Shown: positions 12,300 to 24,774 of the stretch, piece after piece
Position numbering within the stretch: the first letter of the stretch is position 1
Layout: the number at the start of each line of letters is the position of its first letter
Assembly: GCA_036320915.1 (NCBI GenBank)
Contig: JAXBDG010000013.1
Coordinates: 992,001 to 1,056,000, forward strand
Direction of reading: 5' to 3'
Origin: Linnemannia elongata
Lineage: Eukaryota > Mortierellomycota > Mortierellomycetes > Mortierellales > Mortierellaceae
DNA length: 64,000 nt
Program-made: the position numbers and the translations under genes
The notes under the pieces: generated by a model
The model's database searches: none
What the model saw: only the letters and a program-made list of their open reading frames with translations
Told to the model about the DNA's origin: nothing

Positions 12300-14870
12300 T
12301 TAAATGGGTACATTGGGTAGCATAGAGAACTCAAGGAACTCTTGGTGATGATGGGAAGGTGGCAAGGCAGCAGTGTGCACAACGGGGTAGTTGGTCGGTC
12401 CTCCAGACATGGTCGTCGAGACCGAAGACGAAGAGGTGGATGAGGACGAAGGCGCCATGGCTGTCGAGAACAATGTAGATGATGCCGCGACAGAAGGGTC
12501 ATACGAATACCGATGTCCAAGAGTCACAGGAGTTGCCAATGGGAAGGTTCCATAAGTGACGTACTCGGGCATAGGACCAGTATATGCAAAAGATCCAGTG
12601 TTGTAAGCCGGTGCAGTCATCATCTTGGAGACTTCCGACAGGACAGGGGTTGAGTCGATCGCAGCCTTGATCTCGTACTCGTACTTGTAGCGCAGCTTCT
12701 CCATGCCCGAGATTTCTTCGTTCTCATCCTCCTCTTCTTCATCCAGCGTGAACAGCGGTGGTGGCACAGCCTGGTTGGGAAGAAATCCGCCAAAACCTGC
12801 TGACAGAGGACCTGTTGGGAATGCTCCGTACTGTCCGTTTGTAGGTGCTGCCATCATAGGCAGACCAGGGACGAACGACTGGGCTGCGCCGAGAGCCATT
12901 TCTGGGAATGCTACTGGACGATGAGAGGCCAAGGGATATTGTTGCTGCTGTTGTTGCTGATGAGACGGCTGGTGCGAGTGAAGAGGGTGCTGCGAGTCCA
13001 GAGGCAGGCCCATCTTGGAAAACCCACCGCGCTGGAAAGGGTCATGAACACCAGAGGAGAGCCGCATCATGTTGATCATACTCGCTTCGTCGTCCTCATC
13101 GCCACTGCTGAGCTCGCTCATGCTCTCTCGCTCACTCATAGATTCCATTCCACGGTCCCTATGTGTGCGGCGTCGCTTCCTGGTCATGCTATGGTCCGAG
13201 CCGTAACCCTTGAGTCTGTGGAGCTCATCCTCTTGGTCATCCTCGTCTAACTCGTCGTCCTGATCTCCCTCTCGAGATGGGTCATCATCGGTAGCCCATG
13301 ATGGCTTCTCATGAGTCTTGCGATGAGCAGCCAGGTTATCACTTCTGGAGAAGCGCTTGGAGCAGATGGTGCAGGCATAGGGCCTTTCCAAGGTGTGTGT
13401 CCTCCAGTGACGCTTCAAGTGTTCCAGGCGCTTGAAAAGGCGACCGCAAAGCTGAACCGGGCAAGCGTAGGACCGCGAGGGGTTGGCTGAATTTGCATGC
13501 AGTGCCTGCAGCGACGACATGGATGCGGATCCTTGGTGGTGCAGAGGACGACCTCCGTCGTGACCAAATCCGCCCGTGAGACCATGACCCCTCGATCCCC
13601 CGTTGGAACCGTGTCCATCCAGGTAAGACTCGCCGTCGTGCTCAAAGTCAAATGATCCATGCCGACTGTCTCCATGCGAGAAGGATCCTGATCCTCTGCT
13701 TGCCGAAACCATCTCCAGGCTACGTTCGACGGACTCTGACAACATCGAAGGGTTGGCGGTCGATCGCCTGCGCCTCTTCTTGTATGTGGGTGATCCCTCA
13801 AAGAGCGTAAAAGACCCAAAAAGCCCCGTGTTAGACTCTGAGGCATGTGCTACATCCGAACCCAAGCCTTGACTACCTTCGGGATCCGAAGGGACTTTGG
13901 ACTCTGAGTTGTCATCCGATCTATAGAGGCAACCATTTTGGTGGTGAAAAGTAGCGTTAGGGTTTGATGGTTCCTTAAATATTGGAGCGGAAGTGTTGAA
14001 AGAAGCAATGTTATGAGAATAGTTACATACCCTGGGTCCTCGAGATATGGGTGTCCTGGCTGCAGGTCGTGGCGAGGTTCAAAGGGACCGCCGTGAGAGT
14101 CCATCTTGGAGGCCGCCAATCCTGTTGGACCATGTGCACTACCGCCCTCTGGGACGAGTTGGGCCTGTGTGGGCGAGACGGCCGAAGGAGTTGTGGAGGT
14201 GGGCAGCTGACGGTTCATGGGGGCAACTCCGTCTGGGGTAAAGCTTTGTAGAGTCTCTGTGATGGTGTTCATCTCGATAGTCCGACGAGAGAGTCGCTCG
14301 ACCAGATCGCGCACAGTCTCAAGGGTGCACGAAAGAGCTGGCTCTGTGACTGCCTGAGATGTGGGCTCGGTCCCCGCCTGCTCGCGCTTGAGGTCTCGCT
14401 CCATGGCGTCGAGGAAGAGGCGGTCGTGGGGTACAGAGTACCAGTAAAAAACCTTTTGTTTCTTTTGTGTCCGAATGCAGTTGTTTCGGTAAAGCATCTC
14501 CAGGAACGGAGACTTAGGTTCTTCGAGACAGGCGTCGGCACCGGGTTTGAGGTTCCTCAGGTCTGAGAACACTCCCTCCTCGAACTTTTTGATGTTGCGG
14601 ACAGGACGTCCAAAGCTCTCGAAGCGGGAGACGAGGGAGCGCACAATGTCGGTACCCGTGATGTGGTAGAGCTCGTTCCAGAGGACGCAGGCTATTGTCT
14701 CGCCTGTTGGCAGCACAAACTTGGACAGCTCCTTCTCGTAAGTGGGTGCTGTAGTCAAGAATACGCTCAGGCGGTCAATCTCCTCTATCCTTGATGCTGA
14801 TGCTGTGGTTAATGAAAGGGATTCGTGCAGAAGAATGCTTTGTTGATCATGTTGCTGCTGTTGCTGCTGC

Positions 14871-14901
<31 letters not shown>

Positions 14902-15121
14902 GCTGCTGCTGTTGTTGGGGATGTTGTTGCAGTTGTTGTTGCTGTTGATGGTGATGATGAGGATGCTGTGGGTGCTGTACAGGTTGATAGTGGTGTTGTT
15001 GTTGCTGCTGTTGCGAATGCTGTAAGTGCTGTGGGTGCTGTTGTTGTTGTGAGTGTTGGTGGTGTGGGTATTGTTGTTGCGGCGTAAACAAGTCCTGTCG
15101 TCTGGAGGTTGCGGTCAGCAT
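12300..15121 (-). CDS. STE12: STE12-family transcription factor with C2H2 zinc fingers
   Basis: STE12 factors act at the end of MAP-kinase pathways controlling mating, filamentation and invasive growth. Two exons (15121-14031 and 13920-12300, phase-compatible) encode about 903 residues. The first roughly 95 residues are Gln/His-rich, including about 23 consecutive Gln. The STE homeodomain-like region covers about residues 110-245 ([61 protein letters not shown]). Two tandem C2H2 fingers lie at about 515-567 ([23 protein letters not shown] and the [21 protein letters not shown] finger). Most filamentous fungi combine STE and C2H2 domains in this way; budding yeast Ste12 lacks the fingers. An acidic patch and a Pro/Gln-rich tail follow. 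The 5' flank is unusually long and gene-free. Confidence 0.95.
14850..14921 (-). repeat. CAG/CAA trinucleotide tract encoding polyglutamine in STE12
   Basis: CTG and TTG triplets on the plus strand encode about 23 consecutive Gln on the minus strand, inside a wider Gln/His-rich region (about 14850-15090). CAG and CAA codons are mixed, so the tract is not a pure repeat. Length polymorphism between strains is plausible. Confidence 0.85.
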
Positions 15122-16297
15122 GATGAATTAAGAGCAGGAGGGTGGAGAGGCGAAGGAAGGGGGCGTGTGATAGTTGTGTGTTTGTGTTTGTGTGGAAACA
15201 ATGGGTATAACAAAAGAGAGAGAGAAAAAAAAGGGAGGGAAAAGAAAAAAAGGAAAGGGGAGGAAGGAAGAGGGAAGAGAAAGTGAGGGGCAGAGAGTTC
15301 AAGAACGGTTGTTGCCTTTTGTATCTTTGAAGTCTGTCTGTTGTGTACTACGTCAGATGTTGTTGTTAGAGAACTAGCCTGGAAGGAATGCCTTTTTTGA
15401 TGGCAAGTAGAGTGAAATAAAACAAGGTCTGAGAGTGAGTAAATGAAATGGGAATGAGTCGTGAGCTGCGTATGAGTGTGTCGTGTCGTCAAGAAATACA
15501 AGTGCGTGAAAGCGAGATAGAAATGAAAGCGAGAGCGAGGGAGAAAAAGTAATATGTTCAGGAGGATGATGCCAATGGAAGGGGACGAGTAAGAGGAATG
15601 AAGAAGTGAAGATGGTGAGTGAAAGAAAGTGGAAAGAGAAAGAGAGAAGACAAGGGAGAGGGCAAGTTTAAAAAGAGTGGGCGAAGCTGATCTTTGACGT
15701 GTATCGGGCAATTATTATCACTAATGAGGTAAGGAAAGCGAGTAAGAAAATGACAATGGAAACCGTCAGAAAGAGAGAGAGCAATCAAATAAAAAGGAAC
15801 ACGTCTATGCCATCTGCGGGAAACCATGGAGCATTCTTGTCATCAAGCAGCTCATTTTTACCACTTCAGACTTGCTTGGCTCTTGAGTGATTGCTGTGCC
15901 AATGGGTAAGAGCGAGGGGACAGGGGGGGCTGGCTGAAAAATACAAACGAGCTCTGGAGTTAAAAGACAAAAAAAGGGGGAGCGAAATGCAAGCTTGTTT
16001 GGGGAGCAAGTTTTGTTGTCTTGGACTCAGATGGGCACTGGGCACTGGGCACTTGGACAAAGCTGAAAACCAAAAATAACCCAGACGGAGAAAGAGATAG
16101 AGGGTCAGTGAGTAGAACAGGCGCGATGGCAAATTAGGACCCGGGAGGCGCGAATGGAGTAAACTGGAAGGATTAAAGGTTAAAAGGATGAAGTGCAGGA
16201 AGACTGGACGATGACGAAGGGCCATTCACTCGGGAGGACAGGTAAACAAATTATAAAATGACTGGAAATAGGAGTCGAGGCCAAAGAGGGTCGAGGG

Positions 16298-16330
<33 letters not shown>

Positions 16331-19300
16331 ACAAGAAAAAGGGAGAGAGACAGAGAGAGAGTAGGCGGATGTAGGTTGGGTTGGGACGAGCCAAGATGGG
16401 AGGCCAAGGAAAAGGGGGCGAGGTGGTGTCTGTCTGTCTGCTAGAGAAAAAAAAAGGAAAAAAAAAAAAGAAAAAAAAAGGGAGCCGGGTCCTTTGACTT
16501 ACAGGAGAGACAGAGAGGTAAGGGGGGGCCAAGCGGGAGGGAGGGAGGGAGGAAAGACTAGACAGAGTCGAGTTGCGGGTCGAAATTGGATGGGTTCTTT
16601 TTCTATTGAGCAGATCAGGGCCTAGGAGAGTGACGATAAAAAGGGCAGCCGTTGATAAAACCCTGAGGCTGGCTGTGACAAGGAGACAATATGGAGGGGA
16701 GTGAACCAGGAAGGATCGTCAGAGTGAAAAGAGTCGAGAGGTAATATCTTCCAAATGATAGATGACTGGAGGAATTGTACAAAAAAAAGAGTTGGAGTTG
16801 GACAAATTAAAGAAAGAACAGAAACGACAAAGAGACGATCGAGGATCGAGAACGAGAAAAGAGATAAAAGAGAGAAAAGAGGAAAGAAAGAGAATGGATG
16901 TGGCAAGAAGTAATAAGCGGATTTCAAGGGGATGGGATGATAGCAAGCAAGTAAGAAGAGCAAGACACGATGCGAAGAAAGTAAATTAGATTAAGAGGGA
17001 ATAATAGGTAAAGGAGTGCTAAAAGAGACGAGAAAGAAGGTGCGAGAATGCGACGAAGTAGACGAAGAAGGAGAGAAAGAAGGAACGATAAGGAGGAAAG
17101 AAGAAGAAAGGGAAGAAGAGGAGAAGAGGAGAAGAGAGAAAGAGGGTTAGAAAAGAGAAGTGAGCACGATACAATATATCTCTACTTCAGCAAAAGCAAA
17201 TAAGGCAACAAGGCATTCACTCTTGTGTCCACTTTGTACACTCTCATTTTCCCCTCTTTGCTCAATTGTTCACACACTGGAACCACCGTCGATCCGATGT
17301 ATCATCCAGATGGTAACGTTCAAAGGTACATAATAAATATGGAAGCGCCCATCTGGGTCGAGGAGAGGAATCACGTCAGTCAATCAATCAGTCAGCGCAA
17401 AGAACTTCAGTTGTGGTGCAGCAGAGACTGAATGACTGATTGACTCGACTCCATCTCGGAGCGAATGGATTGAATCGGATGGTTTGGGGACTAGTGAGTG
17501 TCGGTACTAATGTCTGGTACACACACAGATACTAGAGAGTGTTCAGGCACACAGAAAAAACAAGGACAACGATGTGGCGCATTGGCCACGGTCCATTATC
17601 TCATGGATCGAAAACCAATTGAACCATTCAAACGACTCAATACAATGAAAAAAAAACGATAGATAAAAAAATAAGCCCTCGTCGCTCTGGTTGTTGGCCT
17701 TTGCGACTGTGCGAAAGGGCCTGCGATAATAAAAAACAACGCCAACACCCCGCCCTGGCCCGCCCTGAACGCACGCGCGCCATCGTTGGTCGTGGTTGTC
17801 CTTTCACCAATTCCATCCCAGTCATTGTAAAATGTTTACATTGCTGTCCCTTTTTGTTTTTTGTTGTGTTCACGTTTGGTAGTGTCAGCCTGATTCTGCC
17901 TTGTGCACCATCTTTGTACCTCTTGTGTGAACAGAAAAGGGACATCTCGTTATTGTTCACCACAATGAGAAAACAAACAAACAACGTGAACCATAAAAAA
18001 TAACGAGAATGCAATCTAAATGCCATTAATGCAAAGTTTTTTTGCACAGAAGTAACAGAACAAAGATGCAAAAGGCAATGCAAGGATAAACATACAGAGT
18101 GGAGGAGAGGAAGAGGGAGGGAAGGGAGAGGGTGAAAGCCGAGAGCATTGGACAGAACATAGACTGCTTTAAAAAGAAAAAAAAAAAAAGCGGATTGCTT
18201 GTCATCGTCCGACTCTTTTGATGTGTGTTTGTGTATGTATGTAAGTATGTGTGTTTGAGAATAGTGAAAACAAAACAAAGAGATGCATTGAATCATGTCG
18301 GTCGCATGCAATTAAATCCCCACCTCCTCCTCCTCCTCCTCCTGTTAACCCCTTCTTCTTTTGAAGGCATTCGATTACGATGCGGAGCAGCAATATCCAA
18401 CCCTCATTTAGCTTTAGTCAAAAGAGAATCAGAAGAAGGGAAGGGAAGAAGGGGGAGGGGATGGATGGTGGTAGAACACTTTCCGCTCACGCCCTTGCTG
18501 TCGACCTCATCGTCTTGCTGCTCTTTATCGCATCCCATCCTCATCCCTTATTTTCCCTTTTCTATTTCCCTTTGATTATGAGATGACACAAAACGCATTA
18601 TGGGATGGGGTTCAAAACAGGGAGAAACAAGGGGTGTGCGAGAAAGGAGTTTCTCCCCCCCTCCAATTTCAGAGGGAAGGGAAAAAACGCACAAGTAAAA
18701 CACCACTGCTTTTTTTGTACACTCTTGTTTCTTGGGTTTTGCCTTGCTTTTTGCTTTGCTTTGTTGTTTTGTCTTGTTTTTGTGCCCGACCCTCTAAAAG
18801 GGACACATGCACAAACACAGAATGCAACCACGGACAAAAAAAACTATCAACAAAAGCAACAGCAAAAATACTCCTCAGTTGTACGAAAGACACTAATCCG
18901 CACTGATCGGTGTGAGCACCAGCCTTGTTGATGCTGGGTCTGTGTGTCCCCGAACAGAAAAAAAAGAATGCAAAAAAGCTACCAAGAATGAACATAAGAG
19001 AGCCGCAAGAAAGGCATGATGAACAAAAAAAAACGAGTTGACAGGGGAGACGAAAGCAAGAGAGAGACATACCCAAATGTCGTACCCAATTTCCAGCTCA
19101 ATCCTTGGGTGGGGAAAGCCTTTTCGATTAAGAATATCTGAACAACTAGAGACCTCCTTTCATGGCTCAGAAAAACACAAATGGCCCGGCGCAATAATAA
19201 GACGAATGCAGTAGGCACCTTATAGTCAACTCAATAAACAATGCATACCGTGCCGAACCCTTCTTAAGCCTCTCTCTCTCTCTCTCTCTCCTCTCTTTTG

Positions 19301-22300
19301 ATCCATAGGGGGGTTTGATCAAATTACAGCTCTGAAGAACGAATATGATGAATTAGAAAAGAAAAGAGTACAAGGGGCGGGACGACTACAAAGAGCGACC
19401 GTGCAGTTGTTCAAAGGGCTCATCACTTTTCGCGGACGCTGAGGAGCCGTACGCCAGCCCTCAATGTCGGCAATACAACCCATCCCCATTTCCACGGACA
19501 AGGGGTAAAGATGGTGACATTGGGAGAAAGTATGGATGGATGGGGGTAACGAGGAAGAAAAAAAAGTAAGGGGGGCATGAACAAAAAAAAGCAGGATTGC
19601 TCACAAGAGAATCTCGCATGCATGGCCAGAACTTTAACACGACTCAAACAACACGCAATAAACAACAACATCAACAAGAAACAGGGCTCCGCCGTGAGTT
19701 GCGGAAAGAGAGACAAAAAGGCACGATTGCAAATTGTGTTCCCCTCATCGTGCAAGTGCTGGCTGTCGGTTGGCCGGTAGGGGGCTACTTTTTTTCTTTC
19801 GTTGTCCGTCATACTTAGACGCGTTGTAGGTGGACAGCCAGTCGTTTCCTTTTTGTGTCCCATCGTTGTAATTGCCGCCGCCCACCGTTGGACTGATGCT
19901 TGAGTAAGTCCCATCTCAATTCATGCACAACTTTGTTTTCCTTTTCTCTGTGTTGTTGTGTGCGTGTATGTTGACGTGCATGCTCAAACGCACACATACA
20001 AACACACATACAAACACACACTCATCATCCCTTTATCCAAGTTTGGGTTGCACCTCTGTCAGGACATAGTGTCCATCCATAAAAAAAGGGTTCCTTGGAC
20101 ATTTGGGCTGGGCCTCGTTTTGCATGAATGGGTCATCAACAATGCATCCCATAGTATTAAGGGGGATAAGGAGCATGACTGAGCTGAAAAAGAAAAAAGG
20201 GGAAGAGGGGGGCAAGGGAGATGACATGGAGCGCATGGAGCGCATGGAGGGAAGAGGCAAGGAGGGCGTCGTAAGCCGTTGAAGGTGCAAGGTAGAAGAT
20301 AGGGGGAACAAAAGGGACGCAAAAAAAAACCGACCATGGAAGGGTCTGACCGTTGTCAATCGTCAAGGTCAAGATCAACGCCCATTTCTCCCTTTCGTTA
20401 GGGTCCTCTCTTCTCTTGCCATCTCTTTTGATGCGGCCCTGGGAGTAACTGAAAGGTCGGGGTTTGCATTGGAGCCAGCGACTCTGGACGCAAGGAGGGC
20501 ATTTTGCGGAGGAAGGGCCGAAGTGAACTAGAAAGCACCAGCAGCCAAATTCCTTTCATCGCACACACACACACATCGGCAAGCAAAATATCTTTGATAG
20601 ATGCTCACACATGCACTCATATACACGCAAAGATGAAACACATGAAACGGAACGGGGTCATCCCCGCCCTCATTTCACTTTTCATTGCAACAAAAAACAG
20701 GGAGCATCCCCCTCCGTTGGCTAGTTTGTCCTCCTCCCCTAGCATCTGTCTATCGTGGTGGATTTTTGCCATTCTACGTCCTTCTCGTTTTTCCTTCCTC
20801 CTTTTCTTATTTGGACGTTCTACGCGTGGAGGGTAGCGGTCATGGCTCTACACCTATAACCTCCCCTTATCTCTTCACCAGACATGACCCAGTTGGGTGC
20901 CCTTTGTTCTCAATTGTCTACCTCAACCCTCTATTTCCTTTCGACCCTTTTTCCTTCCCCTTTTGATTTTCTTTTTCGTTTTATTCTTCTTTCTCCTTCT
21001 TTCACCCTCGCCTCCATTCCACCTTCAGATCTCAAAAGTCTCTCATCCATCCAATAAGGAGGTTATCAAACAATGAAAGCCACCATCAGTCAAGTCATTA
21101 TATCTTTCTGACCAAGAAGTAATTGACAATACATACCTTTCTAGCTGGGAAGTTAGATGACTCGGATTGTTTCAGTCTTTGTCAACGCGTTTCTGAGTCG
21201 ACTGATGGTGCCTTAAAAAATATACTGTATCAGTCTCAGGTTGAGTTATGTGCAGCTGGCAAGAAGGGATAGGAGGAGCAAAGTACAAAGAGGACGCTAA
21301 ACTGAAAGGAAAAAAGGCTAAATGGGAGGTGGCTTTTGTCGCTGGAGAATGTCGGCTGGGAGAGGATGTCTGTTGTTTCGAGGAATTAGGAATGTACAGA
21401 GTAGTTGTCGAGTTGAGTAGAGTGAACTGAATGTACAGGGAACTCGAGTTGATTGAATACAAAGGAAGGGGAAGAAGCAGCGTGGCGGTGAAAAGGAATG
21501 CAAAAAGGCGAGGACGGTCAAAGAGCAACGTTGATCAGAGTGCCAATGGGAAGGGAAAAGAGGAAAAGTGGATAAGGAAGAGAAATAAAAGAAAAAAGAA
21601 GGAAGAGGAAGATAGTGCAAAAAGGTTTGGGTACTCACCATGATGCGAACGAGCTGACTGGGAGGCGGACAATTTTCAAGCGGAACAAAGACAAAAAAAA
21701 ACTCTTATTTTATGCTATTCGACCAACCCTTTGACTCTTATTCTGAAAGGCAATGGAGTGTTGTATGGATGGTAAGAAAAAGCGCCGTACCTGAAATGAC
21801 CTCGACATCCTCATTCACATTCAACTTTTCGGAAACAGCCCTTTACAGTTCCTTTATCAATCCACTCTCTCAAACTGCTTCCTTTTGTTGACTTTCGAAC
21901 GTTCGATATGCTTCTGCGTAGCTGGCGACAATCAAACAAAGAAACGAAAAAGGTATGCTGCGTCAATATTATTGTTTGCTCTAACACCCTTGTCAATTTA
22001 CCATAATAATGAACCATCAAATTGCTACTTTGTAAAGGGTACCTTGCCTCACTGAAAGAAGCCATCCCCGACCAGTACTTCCAATTTGCAATTGACCTTC
22101 ATAACCTTATGATATATAATACTCACAAAGTTCAGATGGTCAAGGTTCGATCAAACACTCTACCATGTCTCGATACATACGTTGGACCATGTGGTGCACA
22201 GATCCACCTTTTTTCATGGCCTGACTTACAAGATTCAAGTGGTAACAGGACATATTTCTCTCACAAACTCCTAACAAGAGCATTTTTCGTTTCTCATACC

Positions 22301-22626
22301 TTCCGTATACACTCGCACCATGCCGTAACGCGGGAATTTATTTTGCGTGTAAAATGGGATTGCACCACATTTTCGTAGTGATAGTGATACAACACGTAAC
22401 TACCTTCAACAATAAGGATATGACTCGGAAGAGGCGGGTTGGCATGGTACCTATTTCTAGGTTCCTTCAATGCTATTTTTGAGGAAATTCATTCGCATAC
22501 AAATTGCAACCATGTACAAAAAAACAACCATGTATAAAGAATAGACAGTAAAGGACGAAAAGGCATATGGTTGTATAGTCACCATTGTATTTATTCTATC
22601 CGGAACGGGAGGCAAGAACGCGCTTC
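15122..22626. other. Long region without a recognisable gene, upstream of STE12
   Basis: About 7.5 kb with no frame showing family motifs or splice-linked continuation. From 15122 to about 17200 the plus strand is strongly purine-rich (GA-rich), so the STE12-sense strand is CT-rich, like the shorter pyrimidine-rich leaders before other genes here. A (TA)n run lies near 16300 and a (TC)n run at about 19270-19291. The rest is low-complexity DNA with short A runs. It probably contains the STE12 promoter and 5' leader; any noncoding RNA would not be visible by eye. Confidence 0.6.
16300..16331. repeat. (TA)n microsatellite
   Basis: An alternating TA run of about 30 bases with one phase break is read directly, inside the purine-rich STE12 upstream region. 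Confidence 0.9.
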
Positions 22627-23968
22627 TTACGGGTTGTTAACAAAGTTGAACGAGTATCCGCCTGTCGCAGGGTCCTGCTTCATTTGAAAGTTGTCCGTTG
22701 ACAGTCCAAACTTGCCGAGAAGAGTGTTTCCCATCGACTTTAATTTGGCTAATAAATAAATGTGGGGTTATTAGGGATAACCTGGGTGAGTGCACATGTC
22801 ATATGTTCATATACATACATGGAAGATCATTTTGACATGCCGTGACAGAGGTGGTATCGCTTACCCATCATCTCGGCTTTCTCCTTTTCCAGCATCTCCT
22901 TCAGGATGGGTTCCATGCGTTTGAGTGCCTGCTCGCTCGACTGGAGGAGCATCCGATGCTTCTTCTTGCCAGCCTCATCCAAATCAAGTTTCTTGGGCTT
23001 GTACGTGGGTTCTTGCTCTTTTGGCACATCTTGAGCTGGCCGTGGTCGTTGAGGCGTCTTGGACGCCGGGGAAGATGGTTCCAGTGTCGATGATCCAGTA
23101 TCCGTAGAAGATGTCGGTGGTGCTACCTCAGTTGCTGAAGTGGTTCCCTTCCCCTGCCCCTCCTCTTTTGGTGGCGCAATCAGTCCGAGCTCGATCTTCA
23201 GGGTCTCGACAACCTTCAGGTGATCTTCCTTGGCCTGGTTCATGCTTGCAAATGTTCCCAAGAGCTCTTCAGCCTGTGCTTTCCGTTGGAGAGCCCTCGT
23301 ATAGGATGGGTCGAGCTCGAGCGCTGCAGAGCATCCCTCAATCGCCAATTGATACTCCTTCAACTTGATGTGGCATGCTGCCATGTTGGCATGGTATACT
23401 GCCCGCTCTGTCCGATATTTGGCGGCTGCCTCGGCGTTGACCTTAGTGTCTTTGGTGGTGCTGTTGTTGATTGGCGATTTCTCTCCTGACTCCTCGCCGT
23501 TGTCATTGTCGTTGTTATCCTGGTCATCATCTGAAACCGACGCGGTAGAGGTTGATGGTATTGAGGGACAGGTCGTCAGAGCCAGCTGATAGTACTTGAG
23601 TGCCTCGGTGTAGTCGCCATTGCCAAATGCCTGATTTCCTGCCAACTTGTACCGCGATGCCTCCTCAAACAGCTCCTACAATCGCACGTTCGTCGTCAAG
23701 ACAGATACCGATGATTAGATTCACATGGCTGATAGGTTCAGCGGCAAGTTTTTCAAATAGTGCCACAGCTGCTTCGTTTGTACCAACTAGGAATATAGGA
23801 ATCAGGCATCCTTACTTCATCCTCAGAGAGTTCTAGTTTTTCCAACGGAGCGGTGATGCCCAGGTCGTTGATGTTTTTGGTGGCGGTGTCCTGTGAGAGC
23901 GATGATGTTTCTGTGTGTGTTGGTGTGTTGACGTGTTCGTCCTCGATGATCTCTTCAATGACAGCCAT
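22627..23968 (-). CDS. TTC1: TPR co-chaperone, tetratricopeptide repeat protein 1 (TTC1)-like
   Basis: TTC1-type proteins bind chaperones and other partners through a short TPR array. Three exons (23968-23816, 23675-22865, 22748-22627) join in frame to about 361 residues. The N-terminus is acidic. TPR helices include [40 protein letters not shown] and the following [21 protein letters not shown] low-complexity Asp/Asn insert separates the first and second repeats, and a Ser/Thr/Pro-rich linker ([19 protein letters not shown]) follows the third. The small last exon encodes [20 protein letters not shown] and a tail ending FNFVNNP, which matches the conserved TTC1 C-terminus and strongly supports the identification. 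Human TTC1 is shorter (292 residues); the two linkers explain the difference. Confidence 0.9.
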
Positions 23969-24774
23969 TGTGTGAGGTGTTTGGTTTTTTTTGTTGTGTC
24001 CTTTTCCTGCTGAATGACTCCTGTCTTGAGTCCTGTGCTGTGTGTGTGCGGTTAAAACGAGTTGAGCTTTAGGTCAAGGCAGAGACGCACGGAAAGAGAA
24101 GAATTGCGACTTGTGCACAAGAAAGAGCAGTCCCCGTGATTGAGAGCACAGTAATGTTCATGCGATGATGCTTTCTCGAAGGGTCGAGGGGTAGACTGAA
24201 TCTCTCTTTGGAGAACAAACACAAACGAACGGCCCCTGGCTTTCTCTCTATTCATAAAAAAAAAAAAAAAAAAAAAAAAAAAGCTTCAATTGGCTTCTTT
24301 TTCTTTGCCCCCCTTGAAGGAGAATATGCTTTCGCTTTGCTCCGTCAATTGGTCATCGCACATCCCAATAAAGCAGCTTCCCTTTCTCCTGTCACCTTAC
24401 CATTGACATCCATCGATATCAGTCAGTCAAGTGGCAAAAGAAAGATAGAAGATGAACAATGGTATTGACAGATGGCATCATGAGGGTCAACCACCTTACG
24501 GCATCTGAACTCAGTGTTTGAACTGGGAAGAACAAGTGAGGGGACAAAAACGACAAATGACAAAGAAAATACTTGTGTGGTGAGTACGTAGCTAAACCCT
24601 TTGAGGCATTCCTGTGTCGAGGCGGGAAAAGTGAGCACTCCTCTTTTTTTTCCCTTTTCCCTTTCTGTTCTCCTCTTTCCTCTTTTCTTTCTCCTCTTCC
24701 CTCTTCTTTTCTTCCTCTCTTCACCCTTCCTCCCTCCTCCCCTTCCCCCCTCAACACACATACATATATCCAAG
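23969..24774. promoter_or_regulatory. Divergent intergenic region between TTC1 and the membrane-protein gene
   Basis: No gene is seen. The region separates two divergently transcribed start codons. It contains an A run of about 28 bases (24255-24282) and, just before the ATG at 24775, about 140 bases of strongly pyrimidine-rich leader ending in CACATACATATATCCAAG. Confidence 0.6.

Noticed and set aside
14791..15087. Plus-strand frames rich in Val or Leu opposite the STE12 N-terminus
   Set aside because: They are compositional shadows of the CAG/CAA tract on the other strand and have no start, splice or family support.
20632..20650. TGAAACACATGAAACG, like tandem pheromone-response (STE12) elements
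   Set aside because: The motif is short, occurs by chance at this frequency and lies 5.5 kb from the STE12 start, so I do not call it regulatory.
22140..22155. GGTTCGATCAA resembling a tRNA B box
   Set aside because: No A box, acceptor stem or cloverleaf can be drawn around it. No tRNA, rRNA or CRISPR array was recognised in the window.
22022..22378. 118-codon plus-strand frame in the gene-poor region near TTC1
   Set aside because: No family motif, no convincing splice partners and no codon pattern like neighbouring genes.
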